Shown: in pieces, positions 62,901 through 64,000 of the stretch
Numbering within the stretch: the stretch's first letter is position 1
How the letters are laid out: each line of letters opens with the position of its first letter
Origin: Branchiostoma floridae
Taxonomy: Eukaryota; Chordata; Leptocardii; Amphioxiformes; Branchiostomatidae
DNA: 64,000 nt
NCBI RefSeq assembly: GCF_000003815.2
Contig: NC_049993.1
Location: 5,919,686 to 5,983,685 of the forward strand
Direction: 5' to 3'
Translations under genes and position numbers: made by a program
Notes under the pieces: generated by a model
What the model was told of the DNA's origin: nothing
The model's input: the letters and a program-made list of their open reading frames with translations, nothing else
The model's database searches: none

Positions 62901-64000
62901 GCGCATGTAAGGCAATGTACGTAGAAGAGACGGGACTCTGCACCAGCGGACTTTGTAGTAGTGTCTTATATTTGACACGTGGTACAAGCTCCCTCTCCGT
63001 TAGTGACCGAGCTGCTTTCTTCTTAATTTGTTTTTTCTCCAAAGCATGTATGCACATGCCATGCATGCAACAAACGCAGTAGAAACCCTGTCACAGATAT
63101 ACGTACCCAGATTTACACCTGCATCTACCGCATATCAGAAACCGGGCACTCCTGCCCACCAACAAGGTAATATTATGGAGCACCTCCCACTTACGCTTTG
63201 ACTGAAATTATATCACCCTTACCGCAACTATATGCGCCCCCTCCTCAAATGACTGTACCTAGTGGATGTAGCATTCCACAAAGAATGCATAGCATTTTTC
63301 TTCCGCCTGTTCTGAGAGGATTTTAAGGCCACAAATTGAAAACCGAAGTCAGCCGGTATTCTCAGCTTGATAGCGGCGGCGGCCATGTTTTTGCAACTCG
63401 CGCCGTTTTTGACCGAGGTTTTGAAATAGAACCCGAGATCGAACAGGGGGCGGGGCTTATGGTGTTCGGCTGGAAGGGTCCATTCATTTCCTTGACTCCT
63501 GAATATTCTAATGTAAGGAACAAGATGCAAACATAGGACTGGAAGGAAAAATCACATCCGACAAGTCATGTAGCCTAATACTTTCCTCTTAGACTCTTCC
63601 TGTATTATCTCCCTATAGCACATAATTTGTCTTAAATCCAAGAAGCAACGAATCAAATTGGTGTGACTTAAAAAGGTGAATCTAAGAAACATTCATCTGG
63701 TTAGCCTCCTTAGCTGGCTCTATGAGACAGGCTTTTGGGGGGCTTTTCTGAAGCCATATGAGCTCTATTGCACTCTGTCTCAGGCAGTCATGCCTCTACA
63801 AGGCAATATATCTTATATGCCATCAAAAGAAGCATATCATAAGCCCCCCAAAAGCTTGAATTTTAAGCCTGATATCAGTGATAAGAAGGCTAGTATCTGG
63901 TGTTTTCTGGTACCTTTTTAACGCTGCGGTGGCGGTACTGGCCGTGCTCCTTGTTGTTCGCTTGATGACGGAGGAACTGGAGCTGACTTTGGAAGACTTG
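59915..64000 (-). CDS. Unrecognised gene, 3' exons (5' partial, runs off the right edge)
   Basis: Four minus-strand exons are consistent in phase: 63914-64000 (partial), 62286-62456, 61480-61678 and 59915-59944 (stop TAG). They read: a Ser/Thr-rich segment (VSSSSSVIKRTTRSTAST), a Tyr/Ser-rich segment with basic residues (ARKEYRRYFERTNPTKKY), a basic/charged segment (HHRRKDRDRIHKSMEKTD, then ITAADFRGSPVIKYNTRST), and a nine-residue tail PLKPTHTYY. Splice sites are good (for example GCA|GTAAGT at 61480 and CCTTCATAG before 59944). The 171-nt exon 62286-62456 is symmetric (phase 2-2) and could be skipped in frame. It resembles a disordered cytoplasmic or cytoskeletal C-terminus. I cannot name the family. 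The frame of the right-most exon rests on phase matching only. Confidence 0.45.
60613..60955. mobile_element. hAT-type MITE, second family
   Basis: Ends CAGGGCTCTAGCCAGC and GCTGGCTAAAGCCCTG. Eight-base duplications TGTACACC lie at 60605-60612 and 60956-60963. The left part has repeated TGACGGA words on both strands. Terminal sequence is related to the 28787-29152 element. Confidence 0.9.
62699..63483. mobile_element. Inverted-repeat element with ~170-bp diverged arms
   Basis: Left arm from GGACCCTTCCAGCCGAAC (62700) through CTCGGTCAAAAAC to AGAAAAATGCTATGC; the right arm is its reverse complement, ending GTTCGGCTGGAAGGGTCC at 63483. A ~400-bp non-repeated middle lies between. It is in an intron of the right-edge gene. 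Superfamily not determined. Confidence 0.75.
63690..63865. mobile_element. Diverged MITE-like fragment
   Basis: Begins GGTTAGCCTCCTTAGCTGGC, similar to the ends of MITE family A. It contains an inverted pair AGGCTTTTGGGGGGCTTTT / AAGCCCCCCAAAAGCTT. The right terminus is not matched. Confidence 0.5.

Overview
This window looks like genomic DNA of an intron-rich invertebrate deuterostome. An amphioxus (Branchiostoma)-like cephalochordate is the best guess, but that is inference. The reasons are short GT-AG exons spread over long AT-rich introns, animal-specific gene families (tandem-domain receptor tyrosine phosphatase, fatty-acid-binding proteins, ELOF1), and many short inverted-repeat transposons with clean target-site duplications. 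There is one 100-base assembly gap (56240-56339). No bacterial, viral or CRISPR features were seen. I built the gene models by hand from splice sites and reading-phase continuity.

Layout. (1) 731-13340, plus strand: the 3' part of a receptor-type protein tyrosine phosphatase gene, 15 exons, two cytoplasmic PTP domains. Both domains lack the catalytic P-loop arginine and the WPD aspartate, so the protein is predicted to be a double pseudophosphatase. (2) 2553-5709, minus strand: a three-exon gene nested in one intron of the phosphatase gene. It encodes a 740-residue protein with an N-terminal membrane anchor, an acidic ~40-residue repeat region and six to seven ~57-61-residue amphipathic repeats. 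I recognise no family. (3) 14451-18222, minus strand: a six-exon gene, 508 residues, whose C-terminus resembles vertebrate C8orf48 (DUF4606); a young 5'-truncated LINE copy sits in its first intron. (4) 18.8-27.4 kb: repeat-dominated DNA with a 24-copy 136-bp satellite between inverted flanks, a 1.3-kb tandem duplication carrying duplicated exon-like segments, and a six-copy ~99-bp minisatellite. (5) 27.8-31.8 kb, plus strand: the ELOF1 transcription elongation factor gene with two alternative first coding exons, each encoding its own version of the N-terminal half of the zinc ribbon.

(6) 33460-52940: a cluster of three fatty-acid-binding-protein genes, one on the plus strand and two convergent to it on the minus strand. 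All share the four-exon FABP layout with nearly identical exon lengths; the third lacks a visible first exon. Long inverted-repeat elements lie between the first and second genes (a Mutator-like foldback element at 39.3-40.0 kb and a ~3-kb long-inverted-repeat unit at 41.65-44.76 kb). (7) ~56.9-64 kb, minus strand: the 3' end of an unidentified gene with four phase-compatible exons and a ~3-kb 3' UTR, running off the right edge.

Mobile DNA: three near-identical PIF/Harbinger-type MITEs (TWA duplications), two hAT-type MITEs (8-bp duplications), two MITEs of a family with 6-bp duplications, two TA-flanked MITEs, further inverted-repeat elements, a tRNA-derived SINE and a LINE tail. The most noteworthy biology is the doubly inactive receptor phosphatase hosting an antisense nested gene of unknown family, and the ELOF1 gene with exchangeable half zinc-ribbon exons.
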